Shown: positions 9,358 through 19,606, counted from the stretch's first letter. The stretch: 64,000 bases of DNA from Marinobacter sp. X15-166B (GCF_001752365.1 NZ_MEIY01000001.1:3318272-3382271), one strand, 5' to 3'. Translations and numbers: made by a program. The notes: generated by a model from the sequence alone, not told the origin.

Positions 9358-11013
9358 TCAGTTCTGCCCCGTCACTGTCAGCAACTTCGGCACCTCAGGA
9401 TCCAGGTCCGAGTTGATCTGTACCAGCGTCATGCCACCGGCGATACCGTCCACCTCCAGCCCCTTGAGCCCCTGATACCATCGCACCTGATCCAGATAGC
9501 CCATTGCCTTGAGGCGGGCCCGGTCGTGGTCGTCGCGACCGTACAAATCCGCCAACTGCATCAACCTGGTACTCAACCATAACTCCTCGCCGGGTTTACC
9601 CGCATCCGGCAGGTCGCTGCGCCTGTAGGGCGGCAGACGCCAGAAGACGACAAACTCACCAAACCAATGCTGTTCCAGCCGGGCAAAGCTCACCGGTACC
9701 GGCCCGCGCTCAGTCGCCACCACCGCGGTATCTCCGGCCAGTTGCAAAACCGTAACATACACCGCCTCACCAGCATCGGGGCGCAGCGTGAGCACCGCCG
9801 GACGGTTGATCATCTCCAGACTGCGCCGGGTTCCCTGCCGTGCCAGACAGGCCAGCCCGACCTCCGCAGCGGTGCGGCAAGCCTCCGCACCGGATTGCGG
9901 ATTGTAGCCCGCCTCACCCCACGCAGAATACAGACCCGCAAACGCGCGGGCCCGCGAACCGGTCAACTCCGCGAGGGTAAATTCCGGCAATGGCGCGTCG
10001 ACCGCTGCAGTTATAGGGTTGGCGGCGGGCTCACGGTCGCGCTCCACCTGTCCGGTCTGGGCGGCGGTTGCATCGTCGCCCCATGCGGCCACCGGCTGGT
10101 AACGTTCTTTCACCCCCCATCCCGCCAGAGTGATGACGGTCACCGCCAGTACCGTGGTGGTTAATCGTCGCACACTGCCCGACGGGGCGTCCGATCGACG
10201 CCCGGGGATCGTACCCAATATTTCCCGGGCGGCGTGCTTGATGTGTCGCCCGCTGATCTGGTGCTCACCTTCGGCGTAGGCGCCCAGCAAGGCGCGGTCA
10301 CTGATCAGGTTAATGAGTCGCGGAATGCCCCCGGTGCGGGCAAACAGCACCCTGATCGCTGCCGGACTGAACAACTCCGCACGTTGGCCGGCAACGCTCA
10401 ACCGGTACCGAAGATAGTGCGGCACTTCATGCCGTGCAAGCGCGCCCAGATGGTAGCGGGCGGTTACCCGCTGGTTCAGCTGTCTGAGCTCGGGACGCGC
10501 CAGCATGTCCTGTAATTCAGGCTGACCCAGCAGAATGATCTGCAACAACTTTTTCTCGGCGGTCTCGAGATTGGTCAGCAATCTGAGCTGTTCGAGCACC
10601 TCGGCTGACAGATTCTGCGCCTCATCGATCAACAGCACTTTGTGCCGGCCCGCGGCGTAGGCCTCCAGCAAGTCGGCGTTGATCAAATCCACCAGGGGTT
10701 TGATCCGCGCACCCGGCGGATGGGCAATCCGCAACTCGTCGCAGATGCTGGACAGCAGTTCCCGCACCGAAAGCCTGGGGTTCAGGACGATCGCAATGTC
10801 AACGTTGTCGGGGACGCTGTCAATAAAACAGCGACTGATGGTGGTTTTCCCCGTGCCCACCTCACCGGTGATCACGATAAAGCCGCCCTGTCCCCGGACC
10901 CCGTACATCAGGTGGGCAAGCGCTTCTTTGTGGCGCTCGCTCAGGTACAGGTAGCGGGGGTCTGGTGCAATCGAGAACGGCGGTTCACGAAAACCAAAGA
11001 AATCGTAATACAT
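9358..11013 (-). CDS. gspA: GspA/ExeA-type AAA ATPase with peptidoglycan-binding domain
   Basis: ExeA-like ATPase working with GspB in type II secretion assembly. The AAA domain (about residues 1-275) starts MYYDFFGF. Walker A is GEVGTGKT at residues 50-57, with the Walker B region in LLIDEAQNL. One membrane helix lies near residues 285-305. The periplasmic part (about 310-551) ends in a peptidoglycan-binding-like repeat around GLEVDGIAG. The order gspA-gspB and the length of 551 fit the family. A gap of about 100 bases separates it from the upstream mlaA-type gene. Confidence 0.91.
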   Translation of the reverse strand: MYYDFFGFREPPFSIAPDPRYLYLSERHKEALAHLMYGVRGQGGFIVITGEVGTGKTTISRCFIDSVPDNVDIAIVLNPRLSVRELLSSICDELRIAHPPGARIKPLVDLINADLLEAYAAGRHKVLLIDEAQNLSAEVLEQLRLLTNLETAEKKLLQIILLGQPELQDMLARPELRQLNQRVTARYHLGALARHEVPHYLRYRLSVAGQRAELFSPAAIRVLFARTGGIPRLINLISDRALLGAYAEGEHQISGRHIKHAAREILGTIPGRRSDAPSGSVRRLTTTVLAVTVITLAGWGVKERYQPVAAWGDDATAAQTGQVERDREPAANPITAAVDAPLPEFTLAELTGSRARAFAGLYSAWGEAGYNPQSGAEACRTAAEVGLACLARQGTRRSLEMINRPAVLTLRPDAGEAVYVTVLQLAGDTAVVATERGPVPVSFARLEQHWFGEFVVFWRLPPYRRSDLPDAGKPGEELWLSTRLMQLADLYGRDDHDRARLKAMGYLDQVRWYQGLKGLEVDGIAGGMTLVQINSDLDPEVPKLLTVTGQN

Positions 11014-11111
11014 GGAAGTCCAGTCACGTGCTGCAGGGAGTCGCCCAAGACAGCATCATACCGTCCGTATCCTGACACTGTCACCTTCACAGAATCCACG
11101 AGCGCCCGGAA

Positions 11112-11891
11112 TCAGAAGTCGTCCAGCATCAGATCCTCGTCATCGTCCGCAAACGGGTCGTGTGCCGGGCGCCCGTCGTTGATCAGAAACTCGCGGCGCT
11201 GCAGGTACGCACTCCTGAAGAACGTATAGCGATCACCGGATACTAGCCGTTCCGCGGGAATCAACCCGGCTCGTTTATCAATGACCTGAACGGCTCTCAG
11301 GTAGTATTTGTCGGGGCTTTCCGCGTAATCCCACAAGGATGGAACAACCGCGAAATCCGCCAGCAACCCACTGAGATCCCGTGGATTGGACGGTCCCCAT
11401 AACGGCAACACCAGATAGGGCCCGGAACCAACGCCCCAGTAGCCCAGCGTCTGGCCAAAATCTTCCGGTCGTTCGGGCAGGTCAAAGGCAGTGGCCACGT
11501 CGATCAGCCCACCCAGCCCGAACACCGTGTTGTAGGTGAAGCGACCTGCGGCAACCACCGCGGACTCCCCCTTGAGCTGAAGCAGGCTGTTGGAAAAATT
11601 GCGCACTTCGGTCAGATTATCGAAAAAATTGGTGATCGCCCGGTCAATTAAATTAGGCGTCAGGGTCCGGTACGTCCGCGCCACGGGCCGCAAAAACCAG
11701 CGATCCACGAATTCATTGAAACCGAACACTTTACGGTTCCAGTTTTCATAGGGATCGGCCTCGTGGATGGTCGGTGCGGTATAGCCCGAGGTCTCAACCG
11801 GCCCGGGCTGGGCGCCAGCCACACTGGCGAACACGGACACCATGCACAGGAGCAACCAGGAAACTGTGCGCCGATAAGAATAGCTGATCAT
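11112..11891 (-). CDS. mlaA: MlaA/VacJ-family outer-membrane lipid asymmetry protein
   Basis: MlaA removes misplaced phospholipids from the outer leaflet of the outer membrane and passes them to the MlaC shuttle. Family hallmarks are DPYENWNRKVFGFN, NFFDNLTEVRNF, TAFDLPERPEDFGQTLG and the GPYLVLP-LWGPSNPRD segment. The ATG at 11891 gives 259 residues with a signal peptide (WLLLCMVSVFASVAGA). An upstream in-frame start at 12077 would run through the divergent thioesterase gene and is rejected. No canonical lipobox is visible: the only Cys in the signal follows LLL. The mature protein may begin at QPG without a lipid anchor. Confidence 0.9.
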   Translation of the reverse strand: MISYSYRRTVSWLLLCMVSVFASVAGAQPGPVETSGYTAPTIHEADPYENWNRKVFGFNEFVDRWFLRPVARTYRTLTPNLIDRAITNFFDNLTEVRNFSNSLLQLKGESAVVAAGRFTYNTVFGLGGLIDVATAFDLPERPEDFGQTLGYWGVGSGPYLVLPLWGPSNPRDLSGLLADFAVVPSLWDYAESPDKYYLRAVQVIDKRAGLIPAERLVSGDRYTFFRSAYLQRREFLINDGRPAHDPFADDDEDLMLDDF

Positions 11892-11991
11892 GATTTTGCC
11901 TGAGGTTTTGCAATTCAAACGAATTTGTTGAGAATACCGGTGCATTATCCGCGCACTGCCCGCATAACCCACAGGTTCCAGAGGAGTAGCA

Positions 11992-12399
11992 ATGTCTATC
12001 AACGGACGTCTCGTAAGTACCCTGAACATGCCCGTACGCTGGGGGGACATGGACGCATACGGCCACACCAACAACACAGTTTACTTTCGTTTTTTCGAGG
12101 AAGCGAGGATTAGCTGGCTGAACAGCGTTGAACTCAGCGAAGCAGACGCCCACACCGGGCCGGTGATCATCAACGCGTCGGCGACGTTTCTGAAAGAGTT
12201 GAAGCACCCGGCGACCGTTTGCGTGCACACCTATCTGGGGAAAGCAGGAAATTCCAGCCTGGAGACTTTTTACGTGATCACCGACGCGGACACCGGTGAC
12301 ACATACTGCGAAGGAGCGGCCAAGATCGTGTGGGTAGACCGTACCACCATGAGATCGACCCGGTTGCCAGACGTGCTGCGCAATCTGGCAACCGAATAA
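11992..12399 (+). CDS. YbgC/FcbC-type acyl-CoA thioesterase
   Basis: Hotdog-fold 4-hydroxybenzoyl-CoA-type thioesterase; cleaves an acyl-CoA or related thioester, substrate unknown. The active-site region RWGDMDAYGHTNNTVYFRFFEEAR carries the Asp, His and Asn typical of the family. The length of 135 residues is normal. The start at 11992 has AGGAG about six bases upstream. It is divergent from mlaA (100-base shared promoter region) and converges with the FabH-like synthase, with stops ten bases apart. Confidence 0.9.
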   Translation: MSINGRLVSTLNMPVRWGDMDAYGHTNNTVYFRFFEEARISWLNSVELSEADAHTGPVIINASATFLKELKHPATVCVHTYLGKAGNSSLETFYVITDADTGDTYCEGAAKIVWVDRTTMRSTRLPDVLRNLATE

Positions 12400-12409
12400 C
12401 CCCTGAGAC

Positions 12410-13528
12410 TCAGCGGCGGCGCACCACAACGCTGCCGATCGAGTACCCTGCCCCGAACGAACAGATGACCCCGACATCGCCACTGCACAGGTCCTGCTGG
12501 TGCAGGTGAAAGGCGATGATCGAGCCGGCGGAGCTGGTGTTGGCGTACTCATCCAGAATAACCGGGGCTTCGTCGGTGGTGGCCTCACGCCCCAGCACCC
12601 TGCGCGCGATCAGCTGATTCATGCTCAGATTGGCCTGGTGCAGCCACATTCTGCGCAGATCATCCGGTTGCAACGACAACCCGTCCAGATGCTCCTGTAT
12701 GGTCTGGGCGACGAGGGGCGACACTTCCTTGAACACTTTGCGGCCCTGCTGCACAAACAGCTTGTCGGCGGCGCCCACCCCGCGCTCGTCGGCACGGTTC
12801 AGAAAGCCGAAGTTATTACGGATGTTGTTGGAAAACTGCGTCTTGAGCCGGGTACCCAAAATTTCAAAGCCCTTACCCCCGGCAACGCTGCTGTCACGTT
12901 CGACCAGGATGGCGGTGCAGGCGTCACCAAATATAAAGTGACTGTCCCGATCCCGGTAATTCAGGTGACCGGAGCAGATTTCCGGACTCACCACCAACAC
13001 CCCGCGGGCAGCTCCGTTTTCCACGGCGTTGACCGCCGCCTGCAAACCAAAAGTGGCCGAACTGCAAGCCACGTTCATGTCGTAGGCAAACCCCTCCACC
13101 CCCAGCGCCTGCTGCACCTCCACGGAAATGGCCGGGTAAGGCCGCTGCATGTTGGAACAGGCCACGATGACCGCGTCCACATCCGCGACGCTCTTACCTG
13201 CCCGCTCCAGTGCCTCCGTACACGCCGCCACCGCCATGTCACACTGCACGGAAGGCTCGTCGTTGCTGCGTTCAGGGATAAAAGGTGCCATTCGCTCCGG
13301 ATCCAGGATTCCTTCCCGGTCAATGACGTGCCGCCGTTTAATCCCGGAGGCTTTTTCGATAAACGCCGATGAAGATGGTTGCAATGCGTCGCGCTCACCC
13401 CGGTCGATCGCCTCGGCATACCGCTCGTTATGAAGTGTCACATAGGCGTTGAACGCCTCTACCAATTCGTCGTTATCGATCGTCGCTGGTGGTGTGTACA
13501 ACCCTGTTCCGCTAATAACGGCTTTCAT
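12410..13528 (-). CDS. Beta-ketoacyl-ACP synthase III-like enzyme (PA3286-type)
   Basis: Thiolase-fold condensing enzyme of the long KAS III branch. The catalytic residues are in place: Cys155 (NVACSSATFG), His297 (WLHQANLSMN) and Asn330 (DEYANTSSAGS). It resembles the Pseudomonas enzyme that feeds medium-chain acyl-CoA from beta-oxidation into fatty acid synthesis; that exact role is inferred. The ATG at 13528 follows AGAGGT by about nine bases and gives 372 residues; the in-frame ATG at 13579 lacks a ribosome site. It lies downstream of hrpA and close to a thioesterase, so a lipid link is plausible. Confidence 0.88.
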   Translation of the reverse strand: MKAVISGTGLYTPPATIDNDELVEAFNAYVTLHNERYAEAIDRGERDALQPSSSAFIEKASGIKRRHVIDREGILDPERMAPFIPERSNDEPSVQCDMAVAACTEALERAGKSVADVDAVIVACSNMQRPYPAISVEVQQALGVEGFAYDMNVACSSATFGLQAAVNAVENGAARGVLVVSPEICSGHLNYRDRDSHFIFGDACTAILVERDSSVAGGKGFEILGTRLKTQFSNNIRNNFGFLNRADERGVGAADKLFVQQGRKVFKEVSPLVAQTIQEHLDGLSLQPDDLRRMWLHQANLSMNQLIARRVLGREATTDEAPVILDEYANTSSAGSIIAFHLHQQDLCSGDVGVICSFGAGYSIGSVVVRRR

Positions 13529-13643
13529 CACACGTAACCTCTCGCACTGGTGTTGACTGGCAGTATGAACCGAATACATATCCCCGGTGGAATACTAGCA
13601 CACGGTTTTATTATTACCCGCTATAACTGTCGCTGGTCGGGCA

Positions 13644-16600
13644 TCAGCTGCTCACCTCAGCCCACTGCCGATCCAGACGTTTAACCGACACAGGTACGGC
13701 CGTACCCAGTTGCTGGGCAAAAAATGACACCCGGAACTCCTCCAGCAGCCACCGGTATTGAATCAGTGCCGGATCGCGTACGCCCTGCGTCTGGTGCTGC
13801 GCGTACTTTTTGGCGTAGCGGGCCCACAGGGGCTCAATGAGATGCAGGAACTCCCGTTCCCGGCCCTGTTCACGGGACATTTTCTCCAGCCGCACTTCAG
13901 CCGCGTCAAAGTAGCGTCCGAAATGGACCAGCCACTCCGCTGGGGTGGCGACCAGAAAGCCTGGATAAACAAGGTGCTCCAGCTGAAACTTGAGATCCGC
14001 CATGCTGTTTGCGAGGGCCAGGTTGATCCTGCCTTTCAGCTGTTTCATGACCCCGTGATAGCCTTTCAGCGCGGCGTGCAAGTGGGCGTCGGCGGCCTCG
14101 AGGGCCGGATGAAAGTCACCTCGTCCCGCCTCATACACCGCATCGAACCCGGCGGCGGATCGCGGCAGATCTCCGGGCACGAAATGGGCCATGGCGGTGG
14201 CGAGCAGGAAGTCATCCAGCAACGCCGACGCCCGACCGACCGGCGCGTACAACAAAGCCGAAGCCTGAAAGTGCGCCAGCCGCTTGTCGATCCCGTCGAG
14301 GGCATTCCCCAGACGGTTGAGAATCAGTCGCGCCACGGCCCTGCGGGTCGTCACCTCGGCTTTGAGTGGATCCAGATACCGGGTAACCCGGACCTGCTTT
14401 CCCAGATCTTCCAGTGCAGGGAACACCGTCACCGACATGCCGGACCTGTCGGTCAGCATCGAAGGTGGCAGCGCACCAAACTGCCAGTCGGTCGCCTGAA
14501 TGTCCGCGTCCTTATTGTCCGGACCCGGCGCTGCGGCCGACAGCGCCGCCTCCGCCTGGGCTTTGAGACGTTCCTGCAGCGATTCCGTCTCCCGGCCCTC
14601 CGCAATCACCTTGCCGGCCTCATCGACCACCTTGAGGTTCATGCGCAAGTGCCTGGGCAAGGCCTCGTCAGACCAGGCATCGGGAGCAATGGTAACGCCG
14701 GTCATGCGCCGCAGCTGCTCACCCAGCACTTCGGTTAGCGGTGCGTTGGTGGGGGTCATTTTTTCCAGCGCAGAATCGACAAAATCAGGTACGGGAACGA
14801 AGTGGCGGCGCAGCGATTTGGGCAATCCCCGGACCAGAGCGATGCACTTTTCGCGCACCAGACCGGGCACCAACCATTCCAGCCGCTGGTTCGGCAACTG
14901 GGTCAGAGCCATCAGCGGGACCTTCAGCGAGACCCCGTCGTCCTCCCCGGTGGGCTCAAACTGATAACTGAGCGGGTAGCGCGCGCCCTCCCACTCCAGA
15001 TGGTCGGGATAAAGCGCCTCGGCGCTGTCATCCAGCGGACGCTGCAATACATCGGCCTCGGTCAGCTCAAGGGATTTGAGCTCTTCCGGCGGCAGCGACT
15101 TCCACCAACGTTCGAAATGGCGACCGCTGACAATGTCGTCGGGCAGCCGGGCGTCGTAAAACGAGGCCAGCGTGTGATCGTCCACCAGCAGATCCCGCCG
15201 CCGGGTTTTACGCTCTAGACCTTCAACATCTTCAAGCAACTGCTGATTGTTTTTGAAAAATGGCGCACGGGTCTGATAATCCCCTTCCACCATGGCACGC
15301 ATGATAAACAGGGAACGACATTCCGCCGGATCCACCTGGCTGTAAGCAATGCGCCGTCGCGAAATGATGTCCAATCCATACAGACTGACCCGTTCGAAAC
15401 CCATCACCTGCGCCCGCCGACGTTCCCAGTGGGGCTCTGAATAGTGGCGCTTGACGATATGGCCGGCCAGCGGTTCGAGCCAGTCCGGCTCTATTTTGGC
15501 GACCATGCGGGCGTACACCCGGCTGGTCTCCACTATCTCGGCTGCGACTATCCATTTGGGCGCAGTTTTTGCCACTCGGGAACCGGGAAAAATCAGCACC
15601 TTGCGATTGCGGGTCGCCAGGTACTCGCGCTGTTCGTGTTTGGTGGCCACCTGCCCCAACAAGCCTGCAAGTATGGCGCTGTGCAACGCACGGTAATCGG
15701 CCGGCTCTGTATTGAACGGCAGTTTCAACTCCCGGCAGGCCAGAGTTAACTGCCGGTGAATGTCCCGCCATTCCCGCATACGCATCCAGGAAAGAAAATG
15801 ACGTTTACACTCCCGCTTGAGCTGGTTCTGTGACAGTTGCTGACGTTGCTCTTCGTAAAAAACCCACAGATTGAGCAGACTCAGGAAGTCAGACTCTTTG
15901 TCAACAAAACGCGCATGGGCCTGATCGGCCGCCTGCTGTTTGTCCTGGGGTCGGTCTCTTGGATCCTGCACACTCAGCCCGGCGATGATGATCAGCGCTT
16001 CGTGAAGACTGCCATTGTCGCCCGCGGTCACCAGCATTCGTGCCAGCCGCGGGTCCACAGGCAGTTTCGCCATCTGCCGACCAGTCGCCGTAATGCGCCG
16101 TTTGGCGTCTACCGCGTTTAATTCCTCCAGCAATTTGTAGCCGTCGTTAATCATGCGACGATCCGGTGCTTCCAGAAACGGAAACTGCCGGATGTCGCCC
16201 AGACCTGAGGACATCATCTGCAATATAACCGACGCCAGATTGGTGCGCAGGATTTCAGGGTCTGTGTATTCCGGACGGTTGAGGAAGTCGTCCTCGTCGT
16301 ACAACCGGAAGCAGATTCCGGGTGCCACCCGCCCACAACGCCCCGCGCGCTGATTGGCACTGGCCTGGGAAACGGGCTCTATGGGCAACCGCTGGATTTT
16401 CGAGCGCACGCTGTAGCGGCTCAGCCGGGCCACTCCGGTGTCCACCACGTAACGAATGCCGGGTACGGTGAGCGAGGTTTCCGCCACGTTGGTGGCCAGC
16501 ACAATACGGCGCCCCCGATGGGCCTGAAATACGCGGTTCTGTTCCTGGCTGCTCAGGCGGGAGTACAGCGGCAGGATCTCGGTGTGCCGCAGTTCTGCAT

Positions 16601-17567
16601 GGCGTAACTGATTGCTGAGGTGACGGATTTCCCGCTCACCGGGCAGAAACACCAGTACATCCCCCGGCGGCTGCCGGTGCCTGCGCTCATGCTGCTCAAT
16701 TTCTGCGAGCGCGCCAAGCACGCCCTCGGCCCACCCCTGGTCGCGGTCGTCTTCGTCGCCGGTCAGCGGGTGGTAACGCACCTCGACCGGGTAAGTACGC
16801 CCACTGACCTCGATTACCGGGGCGTTGTTGAAAAAGCGGCTGAAACGCTCCACTTCGATGGTCGCGGAGGTAATGATGACCTTGAGGTCTGGCCGCTTGG
16901 GCAACAGCTGCCGGAGGTAACCGAGAATGAAGTCGATATTCAGACTGCGCTCATGGGCCTCATCGATGATCAGGGTGTCATAGCGGTTCAACAGCCGGTC
17001 GTTTTGTATTTCCGCGAGCAGGATGCCGTCGGTCATCACCTTGATGCGGGAGTCTTCCGAGGTGGTGTCGGTAAAGCGTATCTGGTACCCGACCAGGTCT
17101 CCGGGTGCCGACCCCAGCTCTTCGGCTATCCGGGTTGCGACGCTGCGGGCGGCAATCCGGCGGGGCTGGGTGTGTCCGATCAGGCCGCGCCGACCCCGCC
17201 CGAGGTTCAGACAGATTTTGGGTATCTGGGTGGTTTTACCGGAGCCGGTCTCCCCGGCAACGATCACCACCTGATGCGCCGCCAAGGCTTCACTGATGTC
17301 TTCGACCCGCTCGGATACCGGCAATTCGGCAGGAAATGAAGCCGGCTGGTGGCGCCCCATCCGGCGCGCCACTATGGCCTGCCCCCGTTCCAGCCAGGCC
17401 TGCACTCTGGCCTGCTCTGCGGCGTTGAGCCGACCCCGGTTGCGGGCCACCAGGGCACGAATGCGGGCCGCCTCGCGCTGATTGCAATCGGGCAACTGCG
17501 CCAGCACAGACTGGAGCATCGGGTCGGTGGGGGTATTTGATTTGGGGTTTACAGGCCGCTGAGTCAT
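13644..17567 (-). CDS. hrpA: ATP-dependent RNA helicase HrpA
   Basis: DEAH-box RNA helicase of about 1300 residues, linked in E. coli to mRNA processing and rescue of stalled ribosomes. Walker A GETGSGKT is at residues 105-112 and DEAH at 202-205. These are followed by motif III (TSATIE), motif V, motif VI (QRAGRCGR), the HA2/OB domains and the large C-terminal DUF3418 region. The full length of 1307 residues matches E. coli HrpA (1300). The downstream FabH-like gene has its own ribosome site. Upstream lies the fadD terminator. Confidence 0.96.
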   Translation of the reverse strand: MTQRPVNPKSNTPTDPMLQSVLAQLPDCNQREAARIRALVARNRGRLNAAEQARVQAWLERGQAIVARRMGRHQPASFPAELPVSERVEDISEALAAHQVVIVAGETGSGKTTQIPKICLNLGRGRRGLIGHTQPRRIAARSVATRIAEELGSAPGDLVGYQIRFTDTTSEDSRIKVMTDGILLAEIQNDRLLNRYDTLIIDEAHERSLNIDFILGYLRQLLPKRPDLKVIITSATIEVERFSRFFNNAPVIEVSGRTYPVEVRYHPLTGDEDDRDQGWAEGVLGALAEIEQHERRHRQPPGDVLVFLPGEREIRHLSNQLRHAELRHTEILPLYSRLSSQEQNRVFQAHRGRRIVLATNVAETSLTVPGIRYVVDTGVARLSRYSVRSKIQRLPIEPVSQASANQRAGRCGRVAPGICFRLYDEDDFLNRPEYTDPEILRTNLASVILQMMSSGLGDIRQFPFLEAPDRRMINDGYKLLEELNAVDAKRRITATGRQMAKLPVDPRLARMLVTAGDNGSLHEALIIIAGLSVQDPRDRPQDKQQAADQAHARFVDKESDFLSLLNLWVFYEEQRQQLSQNQLKRECKRHFLSWMRMREWRDIHRQLTLACRELKLPFNTEPADYRALHSAILAGLLGQVATKHEQREYLATRNRKVLIFPGSRVAKTAPKWIVAAEIVETSRVYARMVAKIEPDWLEPLAGHIVKRHYSEPHWERRRAQVMGFERVSLYGLDIISRRRIAYSQVDPAECRSLFIMRAMVEGDYQTRAPFFKNNQQLLEDVEGLERKTRRRDLLVDDHTLASFYDARLPDDIVSGRHFERWWKSLPPEELKSLELTEADVLQRPLDDSAEALYPDHLEWEGARYPLSYQFEPTGEDDGVSLKVPLMALTQLPNQRLEWLVPGLVREKCIALVRGLPKSLRRHFVPVPDFVDSALEKMTPTNAPLTEVLGEQLRRMTGVTIAPDAWSDEALPRHLRMNLKVVDEAGKVIAEGRETESLQERLKAQAEAALSAAAPGPDNKDADIQATDWQFGALPPSMLTDRSGMSVTVFPALEDLGKQVRVTRYLDPLKAEVTTRRAVARLILNRLGNALDGIDKRLAHFQASALLYAPVGRASALLDDFLLATAMAHFVPGDLPRSAAGFDAVYEAGRGDFHPALEAADAHLHAALKGYHGVMKQLKGRINLALANSMADLKFQLEHLVYPGFLVATPAEWLVHFGRYFDAAEVRLEKMSREQGREREFLHLIEPLWARYAKKYAQHQTQGVRDPALIQYRWLLEEFRVSFFAQQLGTAVPVSVKRLDRQWAEVSS

Positions 17568-17607
17568 AAAGGTCTTGTACAGTCCACACTTGCAACTAGG
17601 TATTCAA

Positions 17608-17633
17608 TAAAAAACCCTGCGCGAGCAGGGTTT
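17608..17633 (-). terminator. Rho-independent terminator of fadD
   Basis: The arms AAACCCTGC (17612-17620) and GCAGGGTTT (17625-17633) enclose a four-base loop. On the minus strand the stem is followed by a T-run (plus-strand A-run 17608-17614). It sits about 45 bases after the fadD stop and before the hrpA start. Confidence 0.85.
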
Positions 17634-17675
17634 ATATCAGGATCCGGCCCGCCGGGCGGGTGGTCGCCGAGGTGA

Positions 17676-19349
17676 TTACACGGTGCTTTCATCCCGCAGT
17701 TCACGGCGCAGTATCTTGCCAACGTTTGTCTTCGGCAGCTCGCTCCGGAATTCAAACTGCTTGGGTACCTTATACGCCGTCAGCCGCTCGCGGCAGAATT
17801 CTTTGAGTTCCCCCGCGGTCAGCTCAGGTGAAGAGGATACCAGAAACACCTTCACCGCTTCACCGCTCTTTGCATCCGGCACGCCGACGGCGGCGCACTC
17901 AATCACCTCCGGGTGACCCATCACCACATCTTCGATCTCATTTGGATAGACGTTAAACCCGGACACGATGATCATATCCTTCTTCCGATCCACAATCCGG
18001 ATATAGCCATCGTCCTGTATGATGGCGATGTCACCGGTGCGCAGGAATCCGTCTTCGGTGAACGTCTTTTGGGTATCCTCCGGTCGCTGCCAGTACCCGC
18101 GCATCACTTGCGGGCCCTTGACGCATAACTCACCGGGCTCCCCCCGGGGCGTTTCGTTGCCATCCTCATCCAGGGTCTTCACCACCGTGTTACTGAGGGG
18201 CAATCCGATGGTACCCAACTGGATGGCGCTCAACGGGTTGAAAGTAACCACTGGCGAGGTTTCGGTCATACCATAACCTTCGCAGACGGCCACCCCTGTT
18301 ATCTGCTGCCACATTCTGGCGGTATCCCCCGCCAGCGCCATGCCACCGGAGGTGGTCATTTTCAATGTGCTGAAATCCAGCTGTTTGAACTCGTCATTGT
18401 TGCACAGGGCCACGAACAAGGTATTCAACCCCATGAAAACCGTGAACCGATGCTTTTTCAGCTCCTTAACGAAGCCGGGAATGTCCCTCGGGTTGGGAAT
18501 CAGCACGTTATGGCTGCCCTTCGCCAGCATGGCACCGCAGTTCAGGGTAAACGAGTAGATGTGGTACAGCGGCAGCGGCGCAATAACCACTTCTTCGCCT
18601 TCGGCCGCATTGCCTTCCAGCATGGCCAGCGTCTGCAACAGGTTGGCCACCAGATTGGCGTGCGTCAGCATGGCCCCTTTGGCGACACCGGTGGTGCCGC
18701 CGGTGTATTGCAGCACGGCAATATCGTCTTTGTTGCACTCGTACGGGGTGAAAGTTTCCTTGCTGCCGGCATTCAACACTGCAGGCAGTTTGTGCGCCTG
18801 GGGCAACTCGAACTTGGGCACCATTTTTTTAAGATACTTTACCGCCGCGTTCATCAGGGTCCGCTTCAGCGGGGGGTGCATATCGGCGACTTCGGTGACG
18901 ATGACGTATTCGATGCTGGTCCGGGGCAGCACATGTTCAGCGTTATCGGCCATATTGGCCAGCACCACCAACGCCCTGGCACCGGAATCGTTGAACTGGT
19001 GCTCCATTTCATGGGGGGTGTACAGGGGGTTGGTGTTAACAACAACCAGCCCTGCCCGCATGGCGCCAAACACCACCACCGGATATTGAGTCAGGTTGGG
19101 CATTTGCACAGCAATTCGGTCACCAGGTTTCAGATTGGTCCGGTTTTGCAACCAAGCAGCGAAATTCCGGCTCTGAGCATCCAGTTCGCGGTAAGTCAGG
19201 GTTACGCCAACAGCGCTGAACGCCGGCAGATCTGCGAATTGCTCGCACGACTGCTCGAATACGTCAACCATGCTCCTGAATCTATCCAGATCGATAGTAC
19301 GTGGAACGTTGGCCGGGTATCTGTCCTGATAGAACTGCTCAAAATCCAT
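17676..19349 (-). CDS. fadD: Long-chain fatty acid-CoA ligase FadD
   Basis: Activates long-chain fatty acids to acyl-CoA at the inner membrane for beta-oxidation. The adenylate-forming signature TGGTTGVAKGAMLTH is present, as are GYGMTETSP, the FACS region TGDIAIIQDDGYIRIVDRKKD, and a C-terminal Lys in LPKTNVGKILRREL. The ATG at 19349 is preferred because AGGAG lies nine bases upstream; the in-frame ATG at 19358 directly abuts that site. This gives 557 residues against 561 in E. coli. It is followed by a clear terminator and preceded by 257 gene-free bases that probably hold its promoter. Confidence 0.94.
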   Translation of the reverse strand: MDFEQFYQDRYPANVPRTIDLDRFRSMVDVFEQSCEQFADLPAFSAVGVTLTYRELDAQSRNFAAWLQNRTNLKPGDRIAVQMPNLTQYPVVVFGAMRAGLVVVNTNPLYTPHEMEHQFNDSGARALVVLANMADNAEHVLPRTSIEYVIVTEVADMHPPLKRTLMNAAVKYLKKMVPKFELPQAHKLPAVLNAGSKETFTPYECNKDDIAVLQYTGGTTGVAKGAMLTHANLVANLLQTLAMLEGNAAEGEEVVIAPLPLYHIYSFTLNCGAMLAKGSHNVLIPNPRDIPGFVKELKKHRFTVFMGLNTLFVALCNNDEFKQLDFSTLKMTTSGGMALAGDTARMWQQITGVAVCEGYGMTETSPVVTFNPLSAIQLGTIGLPLSNTVVKTLDEDGNETPRGEPGELCVKGPQVMRGYWQRPEDTQKTFTEDGFLRTGDIAIIQDDGYIRIVDRKKDMIIVSGFNVYPNEIEDVVMGHPEVIECAAVGVPDAKSGEAVKVFLVSSSPELTAGELKEFCRERLTAYKVPKQFEFRSELPKTNVGKILRRELRDESTV

Positions 19350-19548
19350 CACTAGCATCTCCTGTGTGTCGCTTATGCTTTTATAATTTTCGACAGCGTC
19401 CTATAGCTCATGACAACCGGTGCACAGTCTAACCTGCCTGAGCTATTGATTTTATTGATGCATTAGCCAGTTTCAGCACTTGGCGGGTAACGCCGCGCGC
19501 CAACCCGAACATCTATTCAGGCCAGAAAACAACCAGACTAAAGTATCA

Positions 19549-19563
19549 GTCTCGAATCGAGAC
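19549..19563. repeat. 15-base inverted repeat between the VWA gene and fadD
   Basis: GTCTCGA and TCGAGAC flank a single A. It lies in the 257-base gap about 45 bases after the VWA gene stop and 200 bases before the fadD start. It could be a weak 3' structure or an operator. No T-run follows on the minus strand. Confidence 0.35.
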
Positions 19564-19606
19564 GAGAGAATAGCAGTTTTAAGATCAAGGAGGTAGCGCC
19601 GGGCTT

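Noticed and set aside
13758-14738. Plus-strand open frame of 326 codons
   Set aside because: Antisense to hrpA in GC-rich DNA; no motifs.
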